Positions 38,061 through 51,623 are shown, numbered from the stretch's first letter. The stretch: 64,000 bases of DNA from Dioscorea cayenensis subsp. rotundata (GCF_009730915.1 NC_052480.1:3410001-3474000), one strand, 5' to 3'. Notes: generated by a model not told the origin, from the sequence alone. Translations and numbers: made by a program.

Positions 38061-39270
38061 TAAAAAAAGTAAAATGAAAAGAAGAATAAAAAAAAAAAAA
38101 TTTCTTGGAATGGAAAGAAGAGTAAAAAAAAAGAGAAAGGAAAAAATGAAAAGTTCACAGAAAAAATATATCTCTCGCCAACATTCATAAAAAAAGGAGT
38201 TGACAAAAATTTTCTTAAAGCTCATTATGAGGTCTCTTTAGTGAAAATGAAGTAGAGAACTCAATTTGTGGCTTAACAAACGGAAATCAAGTTCATAATT
38301 ATCGCTTGAAATCCATTTTTTTAAAAGCAAAGTAAAAATTGTCAAGTTAATGACCTAACCATGTTGAGGGTCACAACTTAAACAATCCAATGGTCGAGGC
38401 TCAAAAGCATTGAAGAGTCAAGACCTAAATGTCTCATGTAAGCGACAAATGCAACTCTGAAGTTTCAAGACACCAAGAAGTTGAAGACTTGAGGAGTTTC
38501 ACAAGTCAAGGAGCTGGAGATTTTACAAGCACAAAGAGCCAAAGTTTTTAGCGATAAAAGAAGCAAACGTGACCAAGTAGGCAACTCGTAAATGTAGAGT
38601 GGCCGTAGCTTAAACTAAGCTATGTGTCAAGACACAAACCCACATAAAGAAAAAGAAATCGAGGAGGGCCACATCCACAGAGCCAAAAAGGGTCGTCCGA
38701 CATGCTTTTAGTGAAGGAGCTTAGAGCACCAGCCAAGAAAAAAAAGTTTGAAGAACATGATAGAAATAGCTCTTTTTTTTTTAAAAAAAATCTTTTGTTA
38801 AGCTCTTTTAGATAATATTTCTCTTACTCTTGTATTCTTGTTTATGATCATGTGTTCACATGTATCTTTGAAATTAATAAAAAAAATTATTATGTTTACT
38901 CAGTTACTTCTCATTCACACTTGTTTCTTAATCGGAGGTTCCCACGACATTGTTCGGGTAGATTAATATTAGGGTCACCTCTAATAGGAGTCATGAACCC
39001 ACAATCGTCTCAAAATATAAAAATTTTTTGATTTGTGATCCATGTTTTTTAACCGGTCATAATCCTAATTAAAGGCCGGGTGGAAAGAAAGGAGCCCACA
39101 CAACTATAAAGAAAAAAAAATGATATCCTTCGCAATGGGTCCATAAACAGTAAATAAACAGTATTAATACTAGTTATAGTGGCTTAATGACCTTTAAAAA
39201 ATTTATTAATTTGGTTGAACGTAACTATCCCCTTATCCCCTGTTAATCTGTTATGCAATTTCAATTTTAG
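38060..39270. other. Retrotransposon-like non-coding sequence
   Basis: Phrases such as AAGACTTGAGGAGTTTCACA and TTAATCGGAGGTTCCCACGA resemble LTR or untranslated parts of plant LTR retrotransposons. 39140-39220 (AACAGTATTAATACTAGTTA) is a diverged relative of 30590-30640. No coding domain found. Confidence 0.45.
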
Positions 39271-39457
39271 AAGGGAAAAAAAAATAACATTCTCTCACAG
39301 TCCTTGGAAATAAGATTCCACCTTGACATACCCATTTTACCGTCTTGAAACATTCCACTGCATTCAACGAGTTAGTAGCGAGGAATCGCGAAAACCAGAG
39401 CGGAGAACTGCGAGAGATCGAGAACAGTGGTGAGAGGGAGCGGTGGTGGTGGACGCC

Positions 39458-42400
39458 ATGGAGGGCCTCGTCGTCCTCGATGCGATCTTAGAGAAGCTCG
39501 ACGCTCGCGATGTAGTAATGGTTGCCTGCGTCAGCACTAGACTGCGCTCTTGCGCCTTCGATGATTCCCTTTGGCGCCGCTTCTGCGCTCGCGACTTTGG
39601 CGTTTCTTCTCTTGTCGCTCCTAATGGAGAAGCCTGCTTGTCTTTCAAGGTATCGATCGTGATCGATTTTCTAGGTCTCTTTGTCCATTGATATGTGTTG
39701 AATTGGTTTTAAATTTGGGAAACAAAAAATAGTTAATGAGATCTTGCTTGGTTGAGTTGGTGTTAGGGTATTTGATTTTTGAGGATTTTTGATGTAGATG
39801 AATGTCGGTTTTTTGAAAGATTAAATTTTTAGGAAATTGAATGTTTCAAAAACCAGGCTTTTTGGTTCCTGCCCTTCAAGATTACCTGGAATTTTGGTGA
39901 AATCCTTAGCTCTTTGTGGGTGTGTTTGGTTTGAGGGGGAGTGGAAGAAAAGGAGGTATAAGAAGACAGGAAAATGTTTTATTGTTATTGATAACATAGA
40001 GAAAATAAGATAGAAAAGCAATGAATAAGATGCTAGTGAACTCGTTCGATGCCATTTTTTTAGGTTCATGTGATCCTTGTGTATATATATACAAATCCAC
40101 AAATGCTCAGTTTATTTTTTTATGCTAATGTACAGGCGACTTATGAGCTATGGAATGAATCTTTTGGTATGTACCCATTGCCTCTGGTGAAGAGGACTAA
40201 ACAATGTTGGGAAGGGATTAGTAGTTGGTTAGCTACAAACTTTCCAGAGGCCAAGGATACATTGAGGAAAGGTGCTTCTGAAGCTGAACTAAAACTAGTG
40301 GAAGATACACTTGAGTTGAAATTACCGATGGCAATGAGACTTTTATACCGGTTTTGTGATGGTCAAGGAACTGTACCTCGAGATACTTCCGAGCACAGGC
40401 GTTTGGCGCCTTTAGGCATTATTGGAGGTTATGAGTTCTATGACCATGTGGTCAATGTGCACCTGTTACCTCTTGACCGTGTTGTTGTTGAAACTAGAGA
40501 ATTTGAAGCAGCACTTGGTTCAGTCAAATCCAAGCGTATTATTGTGGCAGCTTCATACTACGCTGAGAAGTGGTTTTTCCTTGATTCTGTTGATGGGCAA
40601 CTGTATGTCGGCTCTAATAATGTATCTATTAATGGAGAAGCATTTCCATGTGTACCTCACACCTTGATTAGGCCAAGGGTTGATGACACCAGGGATGTAC
40701 CACAAGATGCATTATTGTTGTGGCTAGAGGAGTATTCCAGACGCTTGCATAGTGGTATGATTCAAGTACGTAAATTTAGGAAAGCTCGAGTTATCAATTT
40801 GTTTCCAGAAGAACCTCCTTCCTGTTCTGTGGCCATCACTAATGGTGTTAAGGTATGAATTTCGTATCTCCTGGCCTTGCCTTGCATTGATATTAGTTAT
40901 TATGGATTTTTGACATTGGAGTGCCTGATGCTTTTTAATAATTTCAACTCCATTTTTTTTATATTGCATTCCAATGGTTTCACTTGAATTTCAGCTAATC
41001 AATGGATCATGTATCGAATTCTTCTTTTAGCATGTATGGATGCCTTTGTTATCCCCTCCTTTTATAATGCTGTACGGTAGTTTCACTTGGATTTTAACTA
41101 ATCAACGGGTCATGTATTGAATCCTTCTTTTGGCGTATAGCAATGCCTTTATTAGCCCTCCTTTGATAATACAGTACAATGGTTTCGCTTGGATTTCAAC
41201 TGGTCAACATGTCATGTATTGCACCCTTCTTTTAGTACATAGAGATGCTTTTATTATCCCTCCTTGTCTTTACCTTCAATTTGGATTTCGAACTTCAGAG
41301 GCGCATCCTACTTTTGAGGCTCAGGCACTATTTTAGATTTTAGCTGATTCGTTGTTTTTTTACTTATAGGAACCGAATCTGATCTACTTCCTACCATTAT
41401 AATCACTTTTCATTAGTTAAGGTTAAGGTTGGTATAATAAATAGTAAAATTAACTAATAAGTTATTAATGCTGTTCCAGTTCTGCCAGGTTTGCCATCAT
41501 GAAATATGAGAAATCACATGCAGTTTCCTTATTACTTTATTGATCTTATTTGACATCAGTTTTTTTTAGATGTTTACTGAATGAAGTGCTGTTTCTAGAA
41601 ATGCAGTGACTTTGTCATTGGCATCTGTATTATCTTGATAATTAGATAATCCCATCACAGATAACAGGTATGCTGCCTATCATTTTGTTGAACTGTTTAA
41701 TTAATTTAGGTGGGTTTCAATTTGGATTCTTTAGGTTCGGGCATCTAGTGTTCTTGTTCCTGAAGTTTCCAGTGCTACTGGAGATTACTGCTATGCATAC
41801 TCAATTCGTATGTCCCTCCAGCCTGAGGGATGTTTACTGGATGGCGTGTACTACCAATCTTGCCAACTTTATTCACGGCATTGGATTATCAAATCTAAGG
41901 ATGATGTTGTAGCTGATGTGAACGGAGAGGGAGTGATAGGGAAGGTAAATGTTTTGCTACCTGGATGTTTCCATTTGATACCTATGTTAGTTTTTGGGAG
42001 TAATTTTTCATGTACCATTTAGAACATTGCTTAATAGTTGCAGCAATGCTTGCTTCCTGCAGCTTTTATATGCTTTCTATCTAAATGCATTCTTTTCCCA
42101 GCCTAAGACAAGATTCGTTTAAAAGCTTATATATATATATTCTTCTTTTGTTTTGATTGTTGCAGTACCCTCTCTTGCTCCCAAATGGAGATGAATTTGT
42201 ATATGAAAGTTGCACACCTTTGCCAGCATCACCTGGTTTTGTTGAAGGATCATTTACATTTGTTCCTGGCAGGTATGCCTAATTAACCGGAATATGACTG
42301 TTATTTGAATTACCGAACAACAATATTAGTTGTGGCATTCATTATCAATTTTCACACTACTCTTTGTCTTCATCATTTCATCTCCTTGTCATGTATTAAT

Positions 42401-42497
42401 TTAGTTCTTGGATTATAGGTTGACAAAACCCGAAGGCAGGCAATTTAAGGTGCAGGTAGCAAGGTTTCACCTTGAGGTGCCGGAGTATATCTTTTAA
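39458..42497 (+). CDS. SKIP16: F-box protein SKIP16 (F-box, SMI1/KNR4, ApaG domains)
   Basis: Putative substrate receptor of an SCF ubiquitin ligase. Five exons: 39458-39649, 40136-40852, 41735-41944, 42166-42272, 42419-42497; 434 aa, close to the known plant length. Residues 1-45 form the F-box (LDAILEKLDARDVVMVACVS, then W-RRFCARDFG), contacting SKP1/ASK. Exon 2 encodes an SMI1/KNR4-like domain (ELKLPMAMRLLYRFCDGQG, LLPLDRVVVETREF). Exons 3-5 encode an ApaG/DUF525 beta-sandwich (YCYAYSIRMSL, then NGEGVIGKYPLL, and the terminal FHLEVPEYIF). This three-domain order is characteristic of SKIP16. Start chosen at the first ATG with a conserved N-terminus; a longer frame without ATG lies upstream. 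All introns GT-AG; the gene looks intact. Confidence 0.95.
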
Positions 42498-43423
42498 TCA
42501 TCATGTGAAGTGGCTCACTTATGTAATTATTTATGTATTTATTTATTTCTAGTTTTCTTGTCCTTGAGTCCTGCTTTGTCATAAAAGGGGGTGTCTGGCT
42601 TTGCTGTTGATTCAAAATTGCTGCTCAATAAATCAATGACTATTTGGTTTAGATTGTATAAATGCTACCTGTATTTCTATCAATCATTGATATCTTTTGT
42701 GTTGAATGATTATTAACTTTTATACAACTCATTTATGTATGATGAGAAATTTTTTCTGCAAGAGTTTCGACAGTTCTGTATGATTTCCATGGTGTACACA
42801 GATTAACAGAAATACTGCGAGGTTGTGCAATTTTGTTAATGTTCATTTTATTTGAGTGATTTAGCAAGTATTCCAATGTATCAATTCATGTATGAAGAAT
42901 TGATTAATTTGGTTGTGGATTTTTTGGGAAATTTGAATTTTTAAAAAAGGTCTTTCCAAGTTGCAACTCTTTTCAATTGATTTTAGGACTTAAGTGTTTG
43001 AACAACTTTGAAGCAGACGAAATTTATTCAAATTTTTGGGCACTCACTGGTTTCACATGTATTTATAAATTAAAAATATACTTTCATGGTTTCACATATC
43101 CTCAATAAATAATTTGCCAATAATTATACATATTTTTTTTTAACAAAACAAAATGGTTAAAGATTTAATATTTCATAAAGTGCTGAGAAGAAATACAATC
43201 ATGATCATGAAAATGTAAATGCAATTGAGCCGTTATTGTACTAAATAAAAATATTTGGAGGGACATTTATGAAAATGAAGCAATTCTTTTATAAAACGAG
43301 GGGTTATCTGCGAAAGTACCAACTTTAGAGCAGACTTTCAGCTAACGCTTGCTTTCTCTCTTGGCGTTGAAAAGAGGAAGAAAGAGCGACGCAAATGGTC
43401 GTCAAACGACCGTGAGAGGAGCC
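42498..43423. other. Intergenic, includes SKIP16 3' UTR and RabGAP 5' region
   Basis: AT-rich. A short upstream ORF (ATG at 43395, stop after 6 codons) precedes the main start of the next gene. Nothing else recognised. Confidence 0.5.
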
Positions 43424-46400
43424 ATGAGGAGCGGCGCCGGCGCCGGAGAAGGTGCCGGAGATGGCGGAAACGGGGATGAGGGAAGGAGGCGCGAGATCCA
43501 TGCCGGAAGTAGCAGTGGAAGCCCTAATCTTGAATGGCGGTTCAACCAGACACTCAAGAGTGTCCAGGGGTTTGTACTTGATCTTCTCTTTCTCTTGCTC
43601 TTGGATTAGTGCTTTTCAGATCTTGGATTGGAAATTTTGGATTGCTTCTTTTTGGTTTTGCTATGTTGTCGCCTGGGATTGAGTGCTTATGTGGTTAATG
43701 TGATTGTTTCTGATGTTATTAGATGGATAGATGTGTTTATTTTTGCTGATTCGAGTTATGTTGGAATTTCATTAGTAGATCTGGTATTAGTGAGTATAAG
43801 ATTGCACTTAGAAGCGCAAAATGATTCATATGTGGCTAAAAAAAAGCTTTAATTTGTCTATTTTCAGGCTTTGTTGTTGTGTCTTCTTGAAGTTCATTAG
43901 TTTAATTTTGTACTTCTGATGAACAATCAATCTAACTTTATATTGATGCCTGTACATGTAAAAATATTTTAGTTAAAATGTTTGACATGATCATAATTAT
44001 TTTTTCTACTCTCCTGATTTAATTGTGTGGACAGATGCGTGCTTGTATCACACTTCTTCATTATTTATATCTTATAATTTAGTTTCTTTATCCAGGTTAC
44101 TTAAAGGTCGTACATTTCCAGGGAAAGTTATGCTCACTCGAAAATATGAGCCCTCAAATGTGTCTACTTCACATGAGCATAGTGAAGAATTTGAGAAAAG
44201 CACCTTTGAAAATGATCTTGACCCAAGTTATCATTCAGATAATTCTTCTGAGGTAACATTAATGGTACTTGTATTAAACAATATGCATTTAGGTTTTGAG
44301 TAAAAGAACTGAAGGGCTTAAAATACAGGTGGAATTTCAAATTTCAGGCAACACAGTAAGAAATTCAAGCCTTCAGAAATCTCAATCAATACCACCAAAG
44401 GGCAAGTGCTTATCCCCAGATGCTCAGCAATCAGTTTCTGGAGCTAGAGCAACGGATTCTGCCAGGGTTGCGAAATTTACAAAGGAGTTGTCTGCTAATT
44501 CTGTCGTATTGGGTAAACTTTTCATGCTAGCAACTTACTCATTTTTGTTACATAATCTATAGATCTTTTTTTTTAATTTTGTTGCCAATAAAATTTTCTC
44601 ATTACAATTTTTGCCTATAAGAGACTGGAAAGGTGAAGCCCGCAGCTTTAGATGATGATGCCATAACAAAAATGGAAACCTCAATCGCTCAAAAACAGCA
44701 TAAAGGCGTATTAATATATAAGACACCATTTTCTATACTGGTCACATGTTTTTATGTTCATAATTTGCATTGATTAGGTTGTTAAGTGCTAACTTTCAAG
44801 GTCGGGTTTTTTGCTAACGTCATTCATGTTATTAGTACAGGTCTAAACTAAGTTTATGGCTACTAGCCTACGTGCATTTTGTTTTTCTGTGTCCTGCATT
44901 AATGATGTTCAATTTCTTTCAGAAAAATTGCGAGAATTGGCTTGGAGTGGTGCCCCACCATATATGCGCCCTAATGTATGGAGGCTTCTATTGGTAAATG
45001 ACCTCTTGATGATGATTTATGTACTATTTATGGCTATTATAAATTGCTTTGTTCATATTAATATTAAAGTTGTACTGGAAGTTAGTACTTGTTGGCTAGC
45101 ATGATTGGTTCATTCTCATTTTGTTTCTTCTTGGTAGCATGGTTATCAGTTGCTATAGGGTTCCAACAGTGTCTCATTTTCATGCAGTAGGTGCTTGGAT
45201 TGTCCCAGTAATTTTCAATAGACAGGAAAACGTTTTATACCCTATTTGTGGATTTACTAATTTTTAAAAATATATGGATTCCCAAAAGTTTGGAGACTAA
45301 CCCTTCATGCAGTGAGTTGAGTGGAGTATAGATTGGTGGTTGATGTTATTTTCAAGCAGTCATACTGCAATTTTTCAGGAAGAAAGAGATATTGTTGTAT
45401 TGCTTCATTACTGCTATATTTCCCTCATCTTTGTTATCTCAAAATTTAAGATCGAAAGGACATATCTTCTTTTTAACATAATGCGATTTTAAGGAAAAAG
45501 CATGTAGAATTTATGCTGATAATGGCTTGGATATGTTTTCTGAAAGCTTTATTTCTAGCTCTGATTCATTTCTTGATATATAATTCTCTTTTTGGTATGT
45601 GTCCTTACTTTTGAGCAATGTATAGCCCAACTTCACTGGAATGATCAATAGGCATTCCTTGGTTCTGTTTCTTTACAAAACTTTGCTAACATTGATCGAT
45701 TATAGATTTTTTACTGTTTTTTTTGTAATTTAAGTGTTAGCTGACAACAGGGGTATGCATCACCTAATTCAGATCGAAGAGAGGGAGCTTTAAGAAGGAA
45801 ACGGCTGGAATATCTTGACTGTGTTTCTCAGTATTACGAGATTCCTCAAAGTGAGCGTTCCGATGACGAGATCAACATGCTTCGACAGGTATTTAAAGAG
45901 TGGAGTTGTCAACCATTTTTTTCTCTTTGCATCCAAGCCATACTGTCTGTTTTTAACTTTGCATCTTGTTGGATTTGGTTGTCAGATTGCCATCGACTGC
46001 CCAAGGACTGTGCCTGATGTTACTTTCTTTCAGCAAGAACAAGTTCAAAAGTCCTTGGAGCGCATCCTCTATACATGGTCTTGCATTTTATTTTATTTTA
46101 TTTTTATTTTATTTATTATTATATTTATGCCTGAAAAGGTTCTATTTTGAATACTTATTTGCCTGAAGAGATATGTTCAGAATTGTTCATACCAGTTCAA
46201 ATATTATAAAATTACTTTCATTGATTATTCAATTTTTATGTGTTACCTAGGATATGATCTCAATTGGTTCTTTAATTTGTGAATTGTGCTGTAAGGTATA
46301 TCTACCCTTGTATCAAATGATAGACACCAGCTTTATCCTCTTTCAGCTTTGCCTCATTCCAGATAGAGGGCAATGTAGATACTTGTTTGTAAGTAGCTTA

Positions 46401-48763
46401 AATCTTGAGGTATTAACCAACAATACTCTAACAAATGGGTACGTAGGACATTTGTGAATTTTCCTGAATTTACAATTTTTCTTGACATGGAAACTTAGAT
46501 GAAAATCTTGTTACCACGCAGAGCCCTTCCTATATAGTTGTGGTTATAACTTTTCAATTTTGTTAGTTAAATGTGTAATGTATGATGAAGGTTCTTTACA
46601 GGGAGTCATTCTATGGTAGCTATTTATTGGTCAGGAATATTGTTAGATCATTCTTCTACTTCTACTTTACTGCACTTAACATTTGCATTTTTATGATTAA
46701 AGGGTTTGCATACTGTTTCCACTTGTTATGTGAACCATTGAACAAATCCAACTGGGAATTGTAAAACTTGTGCCTGAATATTTAGTACTCTCGATGCCAG
46801 GAGTCATTAACATATAGTCTAAGCATATTTTTGAAAATATTCATGCATATGTATAATTGTTAATAAAGAAAAACCCTGAGAATGTGGTTTACCTGTAAAC
46901 AAAACATTGGCTTTGTACTTCAATTTATGAATATATTTGATTCTGACCCATTCATATAATTGTGCTGCTTCTGCAACTCAAATTTCTATCTAAAGATCTC
47001 TTTAGAACAACTTTTTAGCTTTTCCTTCATGATTAAATGCCCCTAAAACTCTTTTCAGGGCTATTCGCCATCCAGCAAGTGGATATGTCCAAGGAATAAA
47101 TGATCTTGTTACACCATTTCTAATAGTATTTTTATCAGAATATCTAGATGGAAACATGGAAAATTGGTCAATTTCAGATTTATCTGGAGAAGTTATCTCT
47201 TGTGTAGAAGCTGACTGCTATTGGTGCCTCTCAAAACTTCTTGATGGTATGCAAGATCACTATACATTTGCTCAACCTGGAATTCAGCGGCTTGTTTTCA
47301 AATTGAAAGAGCTGGTTCGACGGATAGATGGTATCATTTTAATTATTTGTAAATGAATTTTCCAATACTTATGTTATAGCAACATATTGCAGTTAACATT
47401 TATATCTTTCATTTTTTCCATTTGACTATCACACGGACCATGCACATGAATGAAGGGGGTTCACCTTTCAATTGAGTTGCTTTGTGAAAAATAAAGTAAT
47501 TATAATCACGATTGAAGGCCATTGTGTAACTTAAAAACTGTAGAAAGTTCTTTCGTTTATGCTTCACCTGCCACTTTGCTTAGATCAAATTCTCGTCGTG
47601 CAAAATCATTATTTTTATTTTATGTTTACACTAGATTTCCTGGAAGCATAAAAATCATTATTTTATTTTATTCCTGCTCTTCTGGCTCCCTGAATTGCAC
47701 ATGCAATATTAATATTTGATTTGCTATGCCTTTCTGTTCAATTAATTAGTCTCATGCTTCTGCAAATTCAAACATTGACTTATTTTATATTTTATTTTTT
47801 TGCAAGAACCGGTTTCCAGACACATGGAGGAGCAAGGGCTGGAGTTTCTTCAGTTTGCTTTTCGTTGGTTCAATTGTCTCTTAAATCGTGAGGTAGTCAT
47901 TAAGTAAATTTAGAAGTGTGAGGCTTTTGAATGTTAACAGATAAAGCTAAAGTGTGTTTCATAACTTTGTAGATCCCTTTCCATCTGGTTACGCGTTTAT
48001 GGGATACTTATCTTGCTGAAGGTGACTCATTGCCGGATTTCCTTGTCTATATATGTGCCAGTTTTCTACTGACAGTGAGTTGTCTCTTTCTCTATTATTT
48101 ACTACAAAATTTCATAGCTGACGTATGGAATAACATAAACTTGATAAATTTAGATTGGTTATCTAGACAGTTCTCTGTTGTCTAGTTTTTCTTTTCTATA
48201 CTTTATCTTGTGATGCTCAATCCGAATAGCTCTAATGAAGAATTTTACTTATGGCTTTGGTTGGGAACAATGACCATATATTTTTCCGATAGTAATTTGT
48301 TAGATAGGAATACCTTTGTTTATGAAATCCACTCAAGTAATTCTACCAGAAATTACTAAATCATCTTCTTAGGACTATTATTGAGAGATCCATCCAAGAG
48401 AATTGGCATACATTCTTGAAAAACAGAGAATGCTCAGGTTGAATTGTGTCTTCATGATTAAAGATGAAAACTATGATGTTGTTTATTAAAGCTTCATTTC
48501 ATCATCTTCCAAGTTATTGCACTACTTTATCGAGTTATTTCTTCGGGTTCAATGATTATTTTTTTTAAAAAAAATCTGATGATGTTACCAACTTTATCCA
48601 GTGGTCAGATAAGCTCCAAAAGCTTGAATTTCAAGAGATGGTCATGTTCCTTCAACACCTTCCTACAGAGAACTGGACTCACCATGAATTGGAGATGGTC
48701 TTATCAAGAGCCTACATGTGGCATGCTATGTTTAATAGATCTCCAAGCCACCTTGCCAGCTAA
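43424..48763 (+). CDS. TBC-domain Rab GTPase-activating protein, TBC1D22-like
   Basis: Stimulates GTP hydrolysis by Rab GTPases, probably in Golgi or endomembrane traffic; the target Rab is unknown. Eleven exons: 43424-43569, 44096-44252, 44293-44512, 44923-44993, 45751-45888, 45986-46077, 47059-47330, 47807-47892, 47973-48074, 48602-48763 (a possible further one at 44625-44706 is discussed under findings); ten used here give 481 aa. A low-complexity N-terminus is followed by the TBC domain from WSGAPPYMRPNVWRLLL to the end. Dual catalytic fingers are present: arginine finger in IAIDCPRTVPD and glutamine finger in SGYVQGINDL. Further TBC motifs are FLQFAFRWFNCLL and RLWDTYLAEGD. The protein ends SPSHLAS. 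The start follows a 6-codon upstream ORF. Intron 1 of the TBC part is long and AT-rich. Confidence 0.93.
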
Positions 48764-49797
48764 TCAAGTTTCTTATTTTTTATTTTTTATTTTTTTTCCT
48801 TTTATTTTTGTTTTTTATTTAACTAAACAATGAATTCCTGCTTGTTTAATATATCTCCATATGTATACTGCACTTGTGTTAACTCTGGGGAGATGTGAGA
48901 GAAATATGAATGTATCTACCAAATGAAAGAAAATAGATAACCTGCCACCAAAATCTTCATATTTGAATATATTCTTATTTGTATATGTTTGATTTTTGCT
49001 TTTAGAGGACTGTATATACAAAAATTGGTTTTGAGCCATGATAGTCATTGAATGGAGGATGCTCTCTTGTTTGATATTAACAGTAATTATTCTATCAATC
49101 ATTGACTGTTTGTTTGTTTGTTTTTTTATTTTCCCTTCGTGTTTTTTTTTTTTAATTTGTGGATTATACTAACAAGTATGACTTTTTGGAAGGGCATACA
49201 CTGGTAAAGAATTAATTTCTCAATTCATCATTCATTTGTGTATTTCAGATTGTGTGAGTTGAGATTTAAATTCACTTTACTTTTTCAGTAAGGACATGAA
49301 TATTTCTAAATAAGGGATTTAGTGGTGATAGATCAAAATGAGATAATATTTGGTTTTATGTTATTTTTATTATGCATTTTAATTTGTTAAATTTAATTTA
49401 AAATTATGTTGAATCATCAATGATCTCTTGACTTAATAATCTCTTGATTTATTAATATTAGATTTTTTATAGAAGATTGTTCATTTCCCTTAAAATTTTA
49501 TAATAAGATTTAAAATTTAGCACATACAAAATGAGGACATAGGTACATTGAAAGATTAATTGCATGACACTAAAAAGTGGTCGTTTTGTTCATATTTAGT
49601 AATATATATAGAGTAAGAAAATGAAGGTTTTTTTTTAAATTAACTTTTATATAAATATAAATATATGATATTCAACAACAAATATCTATTTTTGTCTGGA
49701 TACCCAAGCAAAACTCAAAAATTGAAATGTACAAAAATACCCCACTCCCACTCCCACCCCCAACCCCCACTAAAGACCCATACAAAGTCATCTTTCC
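48764..49797. other. AT-rich intergenic DNA
   Basis: T-rich tracts and no convincing frame or repeat. 49735-49790 is a C/A-rich leader of the next gene. Confidence 0.5.
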
Positions 49798-50289
49798 ATG
49801 GGTCTCTTCGTTTCGAAACGGATCAACAAAACCCTCATTTCTTCTCCGGCCTTCACCGCCGCCTGCAATTCCATCTACGCCGATTGCCAGTCCAAAGCCC
49901 AGCACGCTTTCTCCGGCCTCCGCCGCTACCAGCTCCTTGACGCCGCCGTTCACCTCCACACCACACTCTCCACCACCGTCCCCCTCATCCACCGTTGGGT
50001 TTCTTCACCCCCAAGCCAAGCCCAGGTCGATGCAGCGCTACACCGGCTGGATCCGCACGGCGGATGGGAAGATCTCTATCCAAACCAGTTCCGTTCTTTC
50101 GCGCTGGAGCTGTTCCAGGATGCAGTGGTGTGTGGTGCCAGCTCGACGGTGATCAAGGGGGTGCCTATCGGCGCAGCGGGCATAGCCGGAGTTGGTATCG
50201 CGAGCCACGCCGGAGCTGGGTTTGTTGGGAGGATCATCGGAGTCTACGCCGTTGGGGTTGTCGCCGCTGTCTATCTTAACTTGTCCTAA
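49798..50289 (+). CDS. Small membrane-associated protein, putatively N-myristoylated
   Basis: Single-exon gene, 163 aa, GC-rich relative to its flanks. It begins MGLFVSKR, which fits the plant N-myristoylation rule (Gly2, Ser6, basic after). The middle is helical with an LDAAVHLHTTLSTTVPLIHR stretch and W-DLYPNQF. The C-terminal 50 residues are a glycine/alanine/valine-rich hydrophobic region (GAAGIAGVGIASHAGAGFVG) ending in a probable membrane helix. This looks like a conserved plant protein of unknown function; I do not recognise a named family. Lipid anchoring is inferred from the motif. Confidence 0.75.
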   Translation: MGLFVSKRINKTLISSPAFTAACNSIYADCQSKAQHAFSGLRRYQLLDAAVHLHTTLSTTVPLIHRWVSSPPSQAQVDAALHRLDPHGGWEDLYPNQFRSFALELFQDAVVCGASSTVIKGVPIGAAGIAGVGIASHAGAGFVGRIIGVYAVGVVAAVYLNLS

Positions 50290-51261
50290 AAAACTCTATA
50301 TATTATTCTGGACCCTTTTTTTTTTTTTCTTTTATATATAATTTGAATGTTATATTTTATCATATATTTCTAGAAAATTAAAAAGAAATCATAATAGTTG
50401 GTGTACGGTAATTACTCGTATATGTGATTAAGAGATTTTGAGTTGTTCTCCCTATTATATGCTAATCTATTGTAATTGGTGTGTATTTCTGTATCTGTTT
50501 TTTTTTTAATTAATTTTATAAAAAAAATTGTATAATTAAAACTGAACTTTTTATTCTTTTATTTTATTTAAGCAATCGAACCATTAAAAAATTATTAAAT
50601 AACATATAAATAGAAATTTGTTAACAAAATAAGAAAAAAAGGGTAAAATTAACTTACCTCATTAATTTATTAATTAATAAGTAAAATTATAATTTTAAAC
50701 CTGTTTCAAAATATCATTCATTTACCTTAAATTTATTATTATATAATAAGAACAGGTCATTAAATCTTAATCTTAACAAACACAATAATATTTTATTTAA
50801 TAAATTAAAACATAATTTAGTGGTTTTATCTTGTTTATATTTAAAATGAGACATTCTTAAACACAATGTAAAAAAAATAATATATATTTATCATTAATTT
50901 ATAAAAAAAAAATATTTTTATTTATATCCTAACCACCTCTTGAGAAGAAATAACCACACATTTGAGAAGAAATAAGAAATAACTCACACGTAAGAGAAAG
51001 TAAACACCCTCGATCTTCCCCTGCATGATGTGATTATTTTAATATCTAAAAAATTATTTTAAACCTCCTCACTAAATAAATTGAGTATTTAAATAAAAAT
51101 TAATATAAATGTAACAATTTATATATTTGAATATTATCATTTCTCAAAAATCTAACTCATTAGTTAAATAGCAGCATTTTGCACTTTGTAGATACAAAAC
51201 GACCTTACAAATAATAATTATAGGATAAATGAAACCCAAACTCCACATTTAAAAAAAAAAA
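50290..51261. other. AT-rich intergenic DNA
   Basis: No gene or structured repeat seen. ACACCCTCGAT (about 51005) echoes in reverse the CGAGGGTGT word of the 12-16 kb repeats. Confidence 0.45.
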
Positions 51262-51271
51262 AAAAACCTCT

Positions 51272-51460
51272 TTTTGTTTTGAGAAAGACGACAAGCACCG
51301 GAACCTAGAGACAAACACGTAGAGAAGCAACGCTCACCACTAAACCGTACCCTCACCTTACACGAGACGGGGATCAAACTCGAGGAGCCACACTCGACAC
51401 TCGAGACAAACACCCTACGCAAGGGACCCGATGCCAATAGACTAAATAGTCGTTTGAATT
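51272..51460 (-). mobile_element. tRNA-derived SINE, minus strand
   Basis: Flanked by the 10-bp duplication AAAAACCTCT (51262-51271 and 51461-51470). Read on the minus strand it starts AATTCAAACGACTATTTAGT, has an A-box-like TAGTCTATTGGCATCGG and a B-box-like GAGTTTGATCCCCG, and ends GGTGCTTGTCGTCTTTCTC. The same tail word GTGCTTGTCGTCT occurs in the SINE at 15191-16029, so the two are related. Length about 190 bp. Confidence 0.8.
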
Positions 51461-51623
51461 AAAAACCTCTCTTCTATTTTCTAATTTCAAAACATCACAG
51501 AAAAATAAATTTATGAATTTTCTTTTTCTTTCAAATTTTTTTTTTTGGGGGAGAAAATGCACTCTAATTTATATAGAGAAACAACTCGAACAATTCAGAA
51601 GGATAAAAAGATCATCAACCTCA

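Noticed and set aside
49672-50279. Overlapping frames in other phases around 49.7-50.3 kb
   Set aside because: Shadows of the GC-rich gene at 49798; they lack the myristoylation start and hydrophobic tail and use Arg/Pro-rich codons by composition.
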